A stretch of 36,566 bases of DNA from UBA5336 sp039815055. Its GTDB lineage: Bacteria > Pseudomonadota > Alphaproteobacteria > Caulobacterales > Hyphomonadaceae. Each line of letters begins with the position of its first letter. The first letter of the stretch is position 1. Below are positions 1 through 7,207 of the stretch, in pieces. Made by a program: the position numbers and the translations under genes. The DNA is taken from positions 1-36,566 of the forward strand of contig JBCCAA010000032.1 in assembly GCA_039815055.1 (NCBI GenBank), read 5' to 3'. Under the pieces are notes generated by a model. That model saw nothing but the letters and a program-made list of their open reading frames with translations. It did no database searches and was not told where the DNA came from.

Positions 1-447
1 CGCCGCTTGGTGATGCGCGACGCCGCGCCGGACGCACTGGCATTAGGTGCGCCAACCGGCATTTCAGGCGATTGGACGCTTGCCGGTGGCTTCCGCACCC
101 TCCAAAGCCCCGTCGGAGAGTTAGACTGGTGGGGGTCCTGGTCGGGCAGCGATGCAAATCAGGGTGAGCTCGTCTGGTCAGGCGTAGACGTGCAAGCAGG
201 CGCTGTATTGCAGTTTCAATTAAGCACGGGACCATCAGCGGGCGGGATGAATGTCCTTCTGCGATCGGAGACCGGAGAAATTCTCGACCAGGTCGGCATC
301 AGCGTTGCTCAGAACAATTGGCTGCCGGTGGAGTGGCGTGTTGAGACAGATGTGGAGAATGCAGACATCGTTTTCTCCGACGCGGGAAGCGAGTGGGGGC
401 AATGGATGGCTGTCAGCGATATTCGGCTGCAGGTTGCACCACAGTGA
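1..447 (+). CDS. C-terminal part of an extracytoplasmic protein with a WGQW domain (5' truncated)
   Basis: The reading frame is open to the left window edge, so the true start lies upstream; 148 codons and a TGA stop are visible. I do not recognise a named family. The visible part has no membrane segment and alternates short beta-like stretches. It ends in a domain containing STGPS, then GSEWGQWMAV and IRL. The same pattern, in the same order (a GP turn, a run of beta strands, then D-x-G-x-[DE]-W-G-Q-W), ends the membrane protein at 3833-5575 and the lipoprotein at 5814-6431. I infer an extracytoplasmic, possibly sugar-binding, beta-sandwich domain. The missing N-terminal part may be a multi-spanning glycosyltransferase like the one at 3833-5575, but that cannot be seen. 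The next gene starts 55 bases downstream on the same strand. Confidence 0.75.
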   Translation, partial: RRLVMRDAAPDALALGAPTGISGDWTLAGGFRTLQSPVGELDWWGSWSGSDANQGELVWSGVDVQAGAVLQFQLSTGPSAGGMNVLLRSETGEILDQVGISVAQNNWLPVEWRVETDVENADIVFSDAGSEWGQWMAVSDIRLQVAPQ

Positions 448-502
448 CAGAGCCGTGCCAAGTCTGGCATGGGGACTCTCAACTTCCTGTCGGATGATCT
501 GA

Positions 503-1447
503 ATGGACAATAAAACCCAGAAAATCGTCGTGACGGGCGTTGCAGGGCTGATCGGCCAGAATTTGTGTTTGCGCCTGCATCGCGCCGGCTACAGCAATAT
601 AGTGGGGATCGACAAGGCGAAGGGCAATCTGGACGTCCTGCGCCGTATTCAGCCCTATGTGCGCGCCATTGAGGTCGATCTCTCTGAGCCCGGCGACTGG
701 CAGGCGGAGCTGAAAGATGCCGATGTGGTTGTGCTCAATCAGGCCCAAATTGGCGGGCTGACGTATGAGCCGTTTGAAAAAAACAATGTCACCGCAACCC
801 AGCGGATTGTTGAAGCGTATGATCCAGTACGCCCGCCTTATACCGTGCAAATTTCATCTTCTGTTGTGAACAGCCAGGCCGATGACTTCTACACCCGCTC
901 CAAGACCGCGCAGGAAGCGTACTTTCGCTCAACGGGCCTGCCGGGCTGCGTATTGCGGCCGACACTGATGTTCGGCTGGTTCGACCGCAAGCACCTCGGG
1001 TGGCTGCGCAGGTTCATGGCGCGCGTGCCTGTGTTTCCGGTGCCCGGAAAGGGCGATTATATCCGACAGCCGCTGTATGCTGGCGACTTCTGCAACATCA
1101 TCAACGCGTGTATACAGCAACGCCCGGTCGGCGAGGTATTCGATATCTCCGGACAGGAGAAAATCACCTATATCGACCTGATCCGTATCATCAAACGCGA
1201 GACTGGCGAGCAAACCCCAATTATGAAAATCCCTTACTGGATGTTCTGGTCGATGCTGGCGTCCGCCGGACTGGTACTGCGCGATCCGCCATTCACGACG
1301 AAACAGTTGGAAGCGTTGGTCATCCCGGAAGAGTTTCCGGTGATAGACTGGCCGGGCATTTTCAACATTCGTGCAACACCATTCGATGAAGCGGTGCGTG
1401 AAACTTTCGTTGATTCTGAGTTTTCCGATGTGGTTCTGGAGTTCTAG
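503..1447 (+). CDS. NAD(P)-dependent epimerase/dehydratase, extended SDR family
   Basis: A 314-residue protein with an N-terminal Rossmann motif TGVAGLIG (residues 11-18) and the SDR catalytic pair Y130-x3-K134 (YTRSK), preceded by the ISSS strand that normally supplies the catalytic serine. This is the architecture of NAD(P)-dependent sugar-nucleotide epimerases and dehydratases; the substrate cannot be read from the sequence. It is the first complete gene of a + strand run: the FAD oxidoreductase follows after 2 bases, then GtrA and a VTT protein with overlapping stops and starts, so co-transcription is likely. The context favours a role in making or modifying a nucleotide-linked or lipid-linked sugar. 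ATG 503 is the first in-frame ATG before the Rossmann strand; the ribosome binding site is weak. Confidence 0.85.
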   Translation: MDNKTQKIVVTGVAGLIGQNLCLRLHRAGYSNIVGIDKAKGNLDVLRRIQPYVRAIEVDLSEPGDWQAELKDADVVVLNQAQIGGLTYEPFEKNNVTATQRIVEAYDPVRPPYTVQISSSVVNSQADDFYTRSKTAQEAYFRSTGLPGCVLRPTLMFGWFDRKHLGWLRRFMARVPVFPVPGKGDYIRQPLYAGDFCNIINACIQQRPVGEVFDISGQEKITYIDLIRIIKRETGEQTPIMKIPYWMFWSMLASAGLVLRDPPFTTKQLEALVIPEEFPVIDWPGIFNIRATPFDEAVRETFVDSEFSDVVLEF

Positions 1448-1449
1448 CC

Positions 1450-2799
1450 GTGGCTGATACGCAATCTGGAGAGGCGGTGCGCGACGTGGTCGTCATTGGA
1501 GCGGGCGCCATGGGCCTGGCTGCCGCTCATCATCTCGGCCGCGCTGGCCATAGCCCACTCGTCCTGGAGGCTGCACCAGAGCCGGGCGGCATGGCGGCCC
1601 ATTCCGATTTCAACGGAATCTCGCTGGAACGCTTTTACCACTTTGTTTGTAAAACTGATTTCGACACATTCGACCTGATGGACGAACTCGGAATTGGCGA
1701 CCAGATGGTCTGGAAATCGACCAAGATGGGATATTATGCCCATGGAAAAGTCCATGACTGGGGCAATCCGGTCGCCTTGTTGAAATACCCTCATCTCAAC
1801 CCAATCGAGAAGTTCCGTTATGGTCTTATGGCCTGGTGGTGCACCAAGCGCAAAAGCTGGGATGGCGCCGAGCAGATGACTGCACCGGATTGGCTTCGCG
1901 CCTGGCTGGGGGAAAGCTGCTACCAGAAAATGTGGCAACGCCTGCTGCACCAGAAATTCTTCGAATACACCGATGTCATTTCCGCCAGCTGGATCGGCAC
2001 ACGGGTTCAACGGGTCGGCAATTCGCGCAAATCCTTGATGGAAGAGCAGCTTGGCCATATCGCGGGCGGGTCGCAGACTCTGGTTGATGCGCTGGTCGCC
2101 TCAATTGATGAGAGCGGCGGCGAGGTCCGATGCTCCGCGCCTGTGGCCAATGTCAGCGTTCGCGAAGATGGGTTGAAAGAAATCACCATCTCTGGCGGCG
2201 AGACCGTGCTGGCCCGAGAGATTGTCTCGACCGCGCCGCTCGCTGTGGCCGGAAAAGTGTTTCAGGGACTCACAGATGCCGAGCAAACGGCCTATTCAAG
2301 CGTCGATAATATCGGTTGTGTTTGCCTGGTCTATCACCTGGACCAGCCGGTCACTGGCAAGTTCTGGCTCAATCTCATGGATGAGGCCCACGCCATTCCC
2401 GGCCTGATCGAATTCTCCGCCCTGCGTGATTTCGAAGGCGAGACCATCGTTTATGCGCCCTACTATATGCCAGTCACGAATGAGCGCTGGGCCTGGAGCG
2501 ATGAGGCGCTCCTGGACGAGGCGTTCGAGGCGATCAGGGCCGTGAATCCAGCGATCACGAGCAGGAATTTGAACGCTCGCCTGGCCAGCCGGTTGACCCA
2601 TTCCCAGCCCATCTGCACCCCGAACTTCGCCGATACGCTGATGCCCATCGACACCAGCTTGCCGGGCGTACAGATCGCCGACACCTGCTACTATTATCCC
2701 GAAGACCGCGGCATTTCCGAGAGCGTTGGCTTGGCCAAAAGCATGGCGCAAACCGCCATTGATCGATTGGCGCCCGCACCGGCACTCGAAACCGCTTGA
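1450..2799 (+). CDS. FAD-dependent oxidoreductase (amine oxidase / UDP-galactopyranose mutase-like fold)
   Basis: A 449-residue flavoprotein. The N-terminus carries the dinucleotide-binding motif GAGAMG (residues 17-22), the acidic residue ending the second strand (E40) and the PGG turn (45-47) typical of the protoporphyrinogen oxidase / amine oxidase / UDP-galactopyranose mutase superfamily. The C-terminus has the expected FAD-contacting end (residues in IADTCYYYPEDRGISESV). It starts with GTG, 2 bases after the SDR stop, and its TGA overlaps the ATG of the GtrA gene. Members of this superfamily in polysaccharide loci act on sugar nucleotides or lipid-linked sugars, but the substrate here is unknown. 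No transmembrane segment is evident. HemY-type protoporphyrinogen oxidase is an alternative, less likely from this context. Confidence 0.8.
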   Translation: MADTQSGEAVRDVVVIGAGAMGLAAAHHLGRAGHSPLVLEAAPEPGGMAAHSDFNGISLERFYHFVCKTDFDTFDLMDELGIGDQMVWKSTKMGYYAHGKVHDWGNPVALLKYPHLNPIEKFRYGLMAWWCTKRKSWDGAEQMTAPDWLRAWLGESCYQKMWQRLLHQKFFEYTDVISASWIGTRVQRVGNSRKSLMEEQLGHIAGGSQTLVDALVASIDESGGEVRCSAPVANVSVREDGLKEITISGGETVLAREIVSTAPLAVAGKVFQGLTDAEQTAYSSVDNIGCVCLVYHLDQPVTGKFWLNLMDEAHAIPGLIEFSALRDFEGETIVYAPYYMPVTNERWAWSDEALLDEAFEAIRAVNPAITSRNLNARLASRLTHSQPICTPNFADTLMPIDTSLPGVQIADTCYYYPEDRGISESVGLAKSMAQTAIDRLAPAPALETA

Positions 2800-3209
2800 T
2801 GGACGAGCGCATGCGGTTCTTGCGCTTTGTTCTCGTCGGTGGCGGGGCAGCAGCGGTCAACATCGCGTCGCGGTGGCTGTTAAGCTTTGTCACTGGCTAT
2901 CAGGTCGCCATCGTGATCGCCTATCTCATTGGCATGCTCACGGCATTCATCCTGATGCGCATCTGGGTGTTTGATGACAGCGGTGACGGCGCTGGCAAGG
3001 AGCTTGTGAAGTTCGCCATCGTGAACGGTGTCGCCTTGCTCCAGGTCTGGGGCGTCAGCATGGGGCTGTTTCTCTACCTCTTGCCCGCCATCGGATGGAC
3101 GTGGGAGCCGAAGCTGTTGGCCCATACAATCGGTGTGCTTAGTCCGGTGATCACTAGCTATCTCGGCCACAAATACTTCTCTTTCGGCGGGTCCAAGGCC
3201 GCCCCATGA
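2799..3209 (+). CDS. GtrA family membrane protein
   Basis: A 136-residue, strongly hydrophobic protein with about four transmembrane helices. It starts with the FLRFVLVGG motif and ends with YLGHKYFSF, both characteristic of GtrA (flippase-like proteins that help move polyprenyl-phosphate sugars across the inner membrane). ATG 2799 overlaps the TGA of the preceding flavoprotein (TGATG), which indicates translational coupling; a second ATG at 2811 is also possible. In Mycobacterium tuberculosis a GtrA protein (Rv3789) lies directly beside dprE1-dprE2. The presence of GtrA in the same locus as DprE1/DprE2-like genes here (6439-8515) is therefore a notable parallel. The assignment to lipid-linked sugar export is family knowledge, not shown by the sequence. 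Confidence 0.88.
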   Translation: MDERMRFLRFVLVGGGAAAVNIASRWLLSFVTGYQVAIVIAYLIGMLTAFILMRIWVFDDSGDGAGKELVKFAIVNGVALLQVWGVSMGLFLYLLPAIGWTWEPKLLAHTIGVLSPVITSYLGHKYFSFGGSKAAP

Positions 3210-3823
3210 GCGATACGAGCTGGCGCCACTTGGGGCTTGCAATGGTTCAGGCTCGCGCGATCCGTGTCGGACTGGTCGTCCTGGCCGTTACCGCCATCGG
3301 GACCGGAACATGGCTCGCCGCGCAGCGGCCAGATGTATGCGCATGGCTGGGGCAGGCGGAAGCGTTCGCCGCTGATCATTCTGGTTTTGCTTTTTTGGTT
3401 CTTTTCGTCTGGTCCGCGCTTGTTTTCCTGACACTGGCGCCGCTGGGCACGTCTACGCTGCTGGTGGCGAGTTATATCCTCGGGCCGCTTGCCGGACTTG
3501 TGCAGTTTGGATCTCTGGTGGTGTCCAGTATCATCTTGTTCGAGCTGTCGCGCGAGCGCAGTGACCATGCCTTGGAGGCACGCCTCGTACCGTTTCCTCG
3601 GCTGCACCGACTTGCCGGTCTGGCGCGCCGAAACGGGTTGAAGTTCGCCATCATAACGCGCGTGGCGCCGGTGATCCCCAGCGCAGCCGCCTGCCTTGGT
3701 GCAGCCTATTTCAATGTCAGCCGCCGCGACTTTTATCTGGGCACGCTGCTCTCAGGCTGGATACGACCTGCCATTTTTGCCGCTCTTGGAGCAGGAGCCG
3801 CCGCTTTGCCAGTATGCTTATGA
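3206..3823 (+). CDS. VTT/TVP38 (DedA-like) membrane protein
   Basis: A 205-residue integral membrane protein with an N-terminal helix and several further hydrophobic segments. Its central region, ITRVAPVIP followed by CLGAAYFNVSRRDFYLGT, matches the SNARE-associated/VTT domain signature (R-x-x-P, then GxxxxxxxxFxxGT). VTT-domain proteins include DedA family members, some of which recycle undecaprenyl phosphate or scramble phospholipids. The start codon overlaps the GtrA stop by 4 bases (ATGA), so it belongs to the same translationally coupled set. A role in carrier-lipid recycling or membrane homeostasis for the glycan locus is an inference. It ends 9 bases before the 3' end of the opposing minus-strand gene. 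Confidence 0.82.
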   Translation: MSDTSWRHLGLAMVQARAIRVGLVVLAVTAIGTGTWLAAQRPDVCAWLGQAEAFAADHSGFAFLVLFVWSALVFLTLAPLGTSTLLVASYILGPLAGLVQFGSLVVSSIILFELSRERSDHALEARLVPFPRLHRLAGLARRNGLKFAIITRVAPVIPSAAACLGAAYFNVSRRDFYLGTLLSGWIRPAIFAALGAGAAALPVCL

Positions 3824-3832
3824 TGGTGGGGT

Positions 3833-5575
3833 TCAGAAAACAGACAGGCGATCAAAACCCTCACACTGTTCATGAGACAATTCCAGTATCCAAGCCCGCG
3901 ACCGCGTTCCGTTAAACTGGACCGGCATTAGAAAAATAGTGTTGAAGGCTTCATCAGGGGCCAAACGAACCTCACCATTCAGCGCGATCCACTGTCCCCA
4001 ATCTACTCCATTATCGACAAAAGTGATCTCGTTCACATCGCGAAACCCGTACCAGCCCCAATCCCCCGATGATGACGGCAGATCGGTGCCTTGATAAACT
4101 TGAGTGTCGCCGGTCGAATGGATCACTTCAATTTGCAGGTTATCGGTCGACGGACCGGCAATGAACTCGATGGCGACATTGCGAGTTGGCGTGTCGGGAG
4201 CGAGCCGTAGTGTCACTCGACCTGTAAAGTGATCCCTTGTGCCAGTTCCCAATGCCATTTCGCGTGTTGCTACAGTTCTGTTCGTGGCGTCACGGCTCGC
4301 TTCTCCTTCCAATTCGTATGAAGCGTAGAGAGTCGGCCAAGCCGTCACTTGATCAGGCGTGAATCGTGAGGCCTCCTGCACAGCAGGGTTGCGCATGTAT
4401 GTTATGGCACGGTTCGTGAGCTGTTGAGGCGTAATCGGAGCATTGTTGACACAGGCTCTGGCCGCGCCTTGCCAATTCAACGGATCATGATGGCGGACAT
4501 AGGTTCCCGACAAATTTAAAAGACTGCATCCGAGTGCCGCCGTAACCAGCGCGCGAGTGATATTGCCATACTCCGAAATAGCATAAAGCCCGATCCATGG
4601 AAGAACGATGTAGGTTAGGAAAAAGTAACGTGGACCAGCGCCTTGTGCATCAATCGCATTGATATCTATGCGCAAAAGCGTGACGCCTGTTGTGCCTAGA
4701 ACCAAAATTAACAATGGGATCGCCCAATTGCGGGCAACCATTGCCCGGAAACAGACGGTGATAAGGCCTGCGAAAACAAGGCTGCCGAGGACCAGGCTAA
4801 TCGGTGAATTGAGGTTCAAGACGAAATCGCCGAGAAATTTTTCGACCAGCATTATTACGGTCTCAAGAGGATACTGAAAAAACGCATCAAACAGTCCGCG
4901 TTCAGCGCTGTTGTTCCCGGTCGAGAACAGAAAGCTCAATTGTAATAGGCTGACGAGCAGGGCAAGTGCGACGCCGAGACTTTCACGTTTCGTATCGAAC
5001 GCGATCAGCCGGAGAATAAATACTGGCGTAAGGGCAATGATCAGCGGCGATGATAACCCGCCGATGACGATTAAACTTCCCTGAGCGAGCCACCTGCCGG
5101 CGTCGGGCTTCCACAAGACCGCAAGCATTCCAAGAATTGATGTTTGCCAGAACACATACTCGCCAATCGCTATGATCTCCGGATCGCTTGGCACCAATAC
5201 AGGTGCCAGCGCAGCCAGAAACCTGAAGTGCAAAAACGTCGGTGACTTGAGTATCGCTACACTTACCAGGGTTGTGATCAATATTGTATAGAAAAGTGAT
5301 GCTTCAGGATAATACTCGAAGCTCGTCAAATAGCTGAGCAATGCCACCATTTTAGACGGAACGATCAGATAGCCATTGACATGGTCGAAAAGAAACAGGG
5401 GTCCGTTTTCCAGGAATTGCGGGAAGAACTGCACACCCTCTTCCACCCAAACGCCTGCTGAGAAAAGCTGGTCCGGACGGCGCGTCAAACAGACGAACGT
5501 CACCAAGACAAACAGGATAGCGGCGGGATGGCGACGAAGCAGTCGGGACACATCACTGTTGAAGAGAGAATGCAT
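3833..5575 (-). CDS. Polytopic GT-C-like membrane protein with C-terminal WGQW domain
   Basis: A 580-residue protein. Residues about 15-370 contain many hydrophobic helices; the first large loop carries an acidic pair (WVEEG), as in GT-C glycosyltransferases, which use polyprenyl-phosphate sugar donors and place catalytic acids in the first extracytoplasmic loop. Residues about 371-580 are soluble, presumably periplasmic, and include IAGPS, a WGWYGF segment and VDWGQWIA near residue 527, the domain shared with 1-447 and 5814-6431. Mycobacterial Emb arabinosyltransferases also combine a GT-C core with a C-terminal carbohydrate-binding domain, so an arabinosyl- or pentosyltransferase is an attractive inference given the DprE1/DprE2-like genes nearby. 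No named family was recognised with certainty. GC content looks lower than in neighbouring genes. It is divergent from the lipoprotein gene at 5814. Confidence 0.8.
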   Translation of the reverse strand: MHSLFNSDVSRLLRRHPAAILFVLVTFVCLTRRPDQLFSAGVWVEEGVQFFPQFLENGPLFLFDHVNGYLIVPSKMVALLSYLTSFEYYPEASLFYTILITTLVSVAILKSPTFLHFRFLAALAPVLVPSDPEIIAIGEYVFWQTSILGMLAVLWKPDAGRWLAQGSLIVIGGLSSPLIIALTPVFILRLIAFDTKRESLGVALALLVSLLQLSFLFSTGNNSAERGLFDAFFQYPLETVIMLVEKFLGDFVLNLNSPISLVLGSLVFAGLITVCFRAMVARNWAIPLLILVLGTTGVTLLRIDINAIDAQGAGPRYFFLTYIVLPWIGLYAISEYGNITRALVTAALGCSLLNLSGTYVRHHDPLNWQGAARACVNNAPITPQQLTNRAITYMRNPAVQEASRFTPDQVTAWPTLYASYELEGEASRDATNRTVATREMALGTGTRDHFTGRVTLRLAPDTPTRNVAIEFIAGPSTDNLQIEVIHSTGDTQVYQGTDLPSSSGDWGWYGFRDVNEITFVDNGVDWGQWIALNGEVRLAPDEAFNTIFLMPVQFNGTRSRAWILELSHEQCEGFDRLSVF

Positions 5576-5813
5576 GTGTTCAGCTATGTGTCCGCTCAGT
5601 GTGTTGAGATTAACCTAGGACAGGACTTTGTCACCGTCGCGATGAAGTTTAATTTGATAACGCTGAGGCGACTTATCCTTAATCGATGGTCTCGCTCGCG
5701 ATAGACATGATTTTGCCTTGAAATGGTGAATTTTTAACGGTCCTATTGCCGTCGGTGAAGTTCCTTGTTTGCTGTTGTCCGAAGCTGTGATCTTGATCTG
5801 AAAAACCTTGTAA
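5576..5813. promoter_or_regulatory. Divergent intergenic region between two WGQW-domain genes
   Basis: This 238-base gap separates the minus-strand membrane protein from the + strand lipoprotein, both of which carry the WGQW domain, so it should contain promoters for both. It is visibly AT-richer than the surrounding genes. A weak sigma70-like candidate on the + strand is TTGAAA at 5718-5723 and TCCTAT at 5741-5746, 17 bases apart; the -10 box is poor. No convincing gene or strong operator palindrome was seen. Confidence 0.3.
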
Positions 5814-6431
5814 ATGGAGATGAATGTGACGCTTCGACTGGTATCTGGTTTTGGGTTGGCCTGCATGGTGGCTGCGTGTGGGGGGGCCGGGCAAGACGCA
5901 ACGGAAATCGGCGCGGATGCGGGTCCAGCTCACGTTTCGGATGAACCTGTTGACGCGCCGCAAGTTCGGGAAATTCCTGAAAATACCGTCATTTCCGCGA
6001 CAGAAGACAGTCTCGGTGACACCCTGCCGGTTGACGTATTGCGGTCTGGCGGTGTGGTTGATGATGGATACTTTGTCCGAATGAAACCAGATTCCGAATT
6101 GGTTGACGGGATCGTCGGATCGTACGGTATGAACGGTGATAGTGATACCGGTACAATTGAGTTTACGTTTGAGCCCGACGTTCTGACCATTCCCATAGTG
6201 CTTCCGATTATCACCGGCCCTGACCCGTCTTCGCTCGATGTACGCGTCGTATGCGGTGAATATACCAGCGACCTCGATCTGGAGGGCAACCAGAATTGGG
6301 CCTGGCGCGAAATACCCACGGCGTCTTGTTCGGGTGATAATCCCGCGACTGTGATTGTGGAAGACACAGGTTCGGAATGGGGCCAGTGGATTGCCGTTGG
6401 CGCGCCGCGTCTGTTGCTAGAAGAGTCCTAA
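5814..6431 (+). CDS. Predicted lipoprotein with C-terminal WGQW domain
   Basis: About 205 residues with a lipoprotein signal peptide: a short positive N-terminus, a hydrophobic stretch and lipobox V-A-A-C22 followed by GG, so it is probably anchored to the outer or inner membrane facing the periplasm. The start is ambiguous: ATG 5814, ATG 5820 or GTG 5826, the last being best spaced from GGAG at 5816-5819. The C-terminal 90 residues contain ITGPD, a W-A-W-R segment and GSEWGQWIAVG near residues 187-195, matching the ends of the proteins at 1-447 and 3833-5575. Two cysteines (in VVCGEY and ASCSGD) may form a disulfide. No named family recognised; a periplasmic sugar-binding or assembly role is inference. 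It converges on the DprE2-like gene with a 7-base gap. Confidence 0.75.
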   Translation: MEMNVTLRLVSGFGLACMVAACGGAGQDATEIGADAGPAHVSDEPVDAPQVREIPENTVISATEDSLGDTLPVDVLRSGGVVDDGYFVRMKPDSELVDGIVGSYGMNGDSDTGTIEFTFEPDVLTIPIVLPIITGPDPSSLDVRVVCGEYTSDLDLEGNQNWAWREIPTASCSGDNPATVIVEDTGSEWGQWIAVGAPRLLLEES

Positions 6432-6438
6432 GGCGAAC

Positions 6439-7188
6439 CTAGAGCTTCGTCCGGTGAATCATGGGCACGGGCAGGGCGCGGATGATCAACATTACAAAAC
6501 GCCAGAACCACGGCGAGTAAATCCGGCTGCGTTTCTTGTCGACCGCTTTGGCAGTTGATGCAGCGATCTGTTCTGGCGTCGCCCAAAGCGGCCCGCCTTT
6601 GCCTTCGATATGATCGGTCATCGGCGTGTCGATGAAGCCAGGCTTTGCCAGAGTAACCGAAATGTCGCTGTGTTTTGCGGCGCGGTGAGCCATACCTTCG
6701 GCAATTCGCTCGAGCGCGCCTTTGGTTGCGCCATAGAGATAATTGCTTTGACGGCCGCGGTCGCCCGCCACAGATCCAATGATGGCCAGCCGACCTGTTC
6801 CAGCCGTTTCAAAAGCGGCCATGAGTTTTTCCGCCCACAGCGCTGCGGACACCAGATTTACATTTAGCAGAGACACAAGCGCTTCCGCTGAAGCCTGCTG
6901 CTCGGTCTGGTCGCCCAGAACGCCATAGGCGAGAAGCGCCTCGCCGGGCACACCATGGCTTGTGGATATCTGGTCCCAAAGTTTCTCGACAGATTCTGGG
7001 TCGCCGATCTCGCCGGAACAGATCAGCGCTTCAGACGCGCCGCGCGCTTTCAGGTCTGCGGCTATGTCTTCCAGCGCTTCCGCCCGGCGCCCTGCAAGAA
7101 TGATCCGGCAGTCGCCTTCTGCGGCGCGCAGTCTGGCATAGGCTTTCGCGACGGCTGATGTGGCACCTAGGATCAAGATGGTTTTCAC
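6439..7188 (-). CDS. dprE2: DprE2-like SDR: polyprenylphosphoryl-2-keto-pentofuranose reductase
   Basis: A 249-residue short-chain dehydrogenase. It has a Gly-rich nucleotide motif LGATSAVAK near the N-terminus, the catalytic serine in IIGS139V and Y152-x3-K156 (YGATK). The segments AYGVLGDQTE, AGDRGRQSNYLYGATK and the C-terminal WFWRFVMLIIRALP closely resemble what I recall of mycobacterial DprE2, which reduces the keto intermediate made by DprE1 to give polyprenylphosphoryl-arabinose. The GTG at 7188 is chosen because an AAGGGG ribosome binding site (7197-7202) sits 8 bases upstream; the frame remains open to 7377 but that extension lies inside the upstream gene. It follows the DprE1-like gene after 19 bases, so the two are co-expressed. 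Sugar identity (arabinose versus another pentofuranose) is inferred. Confidence 0.82.
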   Translation of the reverse strand: MKTILILGATSAVAKAYARLRAAEGDCRIILAGRRAEALEDIAADLKARGASEALICSGEIGDPESVEKLWDQISTSHGVPGEALLAYGVLGDQTEQQASAEALVSLLNVNLVSAALWAEKLMAAFETAGTGRLAIIGSVAGDRGRQSNYLYGATKGALERIAEGMAHRAAKHSDISVTLAKPGFIDTPMTDHIEGKGGPLWATPEQIAASTAKAVDKKRSRIYSPWFWRFVMLIIRALPVPMIHRTKL

Positions 7189-7207
7189 GCGCAATGCCCC
7201 TTTAGGC

